Source: Pseudarthrobacter cellobiosi (GTDB taxonomy: Bacteria; Actinomycetota; Actinomycetes; Actinomycetales; Micrococcaceae). Taken from it: a stretch of 64,000 nucleotides of DNA. Shown piece by piece: positions 63,250 through 64,000 of the stretch; the first letter of the stretch is position 1; every line of letters starts with the position of its first letter. Under the pieces are notes generated by a model. That model did no database searches. It was not told where the DNA came from and worked only from the letters and a program-made list of their open reading frames with translations. Position numbers and translations under genes: made by a program. Where the stretch lies: NCBI RefSeq assembly GCF_023913755.1, contig NZ_JAMXBJ010000029.1:1-64000 (forward strand), given 5' to 3'.

Positions 63250-63503
63250 ACCGGGTTCCGATCCCCAACCCCTCAACCGCCGTCGACGCAGCAGGCACAA
63301 CCACGGCTGAGTTCTGCGGGCACTGCGGCGAGCCGTCCGACGGCGGCACCGGTCCGACGTCGGACGCTCACCGCCGCTGCGGCGCGCTCCTCGCAATGGA
63401 GCCGCCGCGGTATTGCGCTGCCTGCCGGCGCCGCCTGAAAGTCCAGGTGACCCCGTTGGGCTGGTCGGCGGAATGCTCCCGCCACGGGGTGCTGGTCCCG
63501 TGA
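63246..63503 (+). CDS. bsaP: Biotin synthase auxiliary protein (BsaP)
   Basis: 85 aa, overlapping bioB by 4 bases. Six cysteines in a zinc-finger/cluster-like pattern: C24-x2-C27, C45, C57-x2-C60, C77 ([26 protein letters not shown]). The [14 protein letters not shown] and [10 protein letters not shown] segments are the ones I associate with actinobacterial BsaP, described as needed for BioB by supporting its iron-sulfur cluster chemistry. The identification rests on this pattern and on the position directly after bioB. Confidence 0.8.
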   Translation: MNRVPIPNPSTAVDAAGTTTAEFCGHCGEPSDGGTGPTSDAHRRCGALLAMEPPRYCAACRRRLKVQVTPLGWSAECSRHGVLVP

Positions 63504-64000
63504 CGGAGGGTTCGGCGCAGAGAGGTTTGATCCAGCGGGACCGCGCGCGGTTGTGGCATCCTTACGCGCCCGCGTCCCCGGACCTTCCGCTGTGGGAGGT
63601 CGAGGCAGCCGACGGCGTGCGGCTGCGGCTTCGGGGCGAGGACGGCACACGCCACGACGTGGTGGATGCGATGTCCTCGTGGTGGTCGGTCATCCACGGC
63701 TACCGCAACCCCGTGCTGGACGCCGCGGCGCGGCGGCAGCTGGAGAGGTTCAGCCATGTGATGTTTGGCGGCCTCACCCACGCCCCCGCGGTGGAACTTG
63801 CCGAGCGGCTGGTGGACATGGCCCCTTCCGCGCCCGGACGGCCGGGCCTGGAGCGGGTGTTCCTTGCGGACTCGGGTTCGGTTGCCGTGGAGGTTGCGCT
63901 CAAGCTGGCGGTGCAGTTCCAGACCGCATCGGGGCACCCGCAGAGGCAGCGGTTCCTGAGCATCCGCGGCGGATACCATGGCGATACGTTCGCGGCGATG
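63500..64000 (+). CDS. bioA: Adenosylmethionine-8-amino-7-oxononanoate aminotransferase (N-terminal part; continues past window)
   Basis: GTG 63500 overlaps the bsaP stop by 4 bases. 167 residues are present: [20 protein letters not shown], the [16 protein letters not shown] substrate signature of Bio[21 protein letters not shown], then [20 protein letters not shown] and YHGDTFAAM. The PLP lysine lies beyond the window. BioA makes 7,8-diaminononanoate from KAPA using SAM as amino donor. Together with bioB this is a biotin biosynthesis operon. Confidence 0.95.
   Translation, partial: MTEGSAQRGLIQRDRARLWHPYAPASPDLPLWEVEAADGVRLRLRGEDGTRHDVVDAMSSWWSVIHGYRNPVLDAAARRQLERFSHVMFGGLTHAPAVELAERLVDMAPSAPGRPGLERVFLADSGSVAVEVALKLAVQFQTASGHPQRQRFLSIRGGYHGDTFAAM

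Overview
The window reads as chromosomal DNA of a high-GC actinobacterium of the Arthrobacter/Pseudarthrobacter type. The grounds are the strong GC bias, the GTG/TTG starts, a mycothiol-dependent maleylpyruvate isomerase family enzyme, DUF222/HNH (13E12-type) genes, an HrpB helicase, stand-alone LigD-type polymerases, an EF-G2 paralogue and a BioB-BsaP-BioA order. This is inference from gene content; no rRNA or tRNA gene was seen.

Layout. 0-1.1 kb: the end of an aromatic catabolic operon, probably gentisate (fumarylacetoacetase-family hydrolase, then maleylpyruvate isomerase). 1.2-7.4 kb: a VOC protein, KdpE/KdpD without kdpFABC, a divergent APC-type permease carrying a frameshift and a perfect 3 x 30-bp in-frame repeat, and a ZIP metal transporter. 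7.5-25 kb: housekeeping and accessory genes (Sua5/YrdC, a LigD-type polymerase, HrpB, gamma-glutamyltransferase, MFS, EF-G2, a 2H phosphoesterase, a frameshifted DUF222/HNH gene, a 5'-3' exonuclease, hydrolases). 25.2-28 kb: a possible leader peptide, rsgA broken by an 8-bp tandem duplication, and an araB remnant joined to a thiamine-diphosphate enzyme remnant. 28-34.7 kb: a compact homoprotocatechuate (3,4-dihydroxyphenylacetate) meta-cleavage operon: promoter/operator, FAH-RraA fusion, GntR regulator, hpaE, hpaD, hpaH, hpaI, terminator. 34.7-42.3 kb: small genes, a LuxR-type regulator, adenylate kinase, several truncated genes and a second LigD-type polymerase. 42.3-48.5 kb: an accessory graveyard with IS3 and integrase remnants, a decayed DUF222 gene, a lipoprotein and a metallophosphoesterase. 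61-61.8 kb: LacI and IS30 remnants. 62.2-64 kb: bioB, bsaP and the start of bioA.

The most unusual block is 48.8-61 kb: eleven tightly packed minus-strand genes opposite an IclR regulator. They encode a complete OpuC/ProU-type (quaternary-amine-like) ABC importer, a formaldehyde-activating-enzyme (Fae) homologue that keeps the catalytic His, an enolase-superfamily enzyme, two aldehyde dehydrogenases, a beta-hydroxyacid dehydrogenase, an iron-type alcohol dehydrogenase and an SDR. This looks like one inducible uptake-and-degradation pathway for a substrate I cannot name, possibly one that releases formaldehyde.

Many genes carry small indels: -1 in the permease, both DUF222 genes, araB, IS3 orfA and IS30; +1 in ridA and IS3 orfB; +8 in rsgA. 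Several lie in clear remnants, but those in otherwise intact genes could be real mutations or assembly errors, and I cannot separate these from sequence alone.
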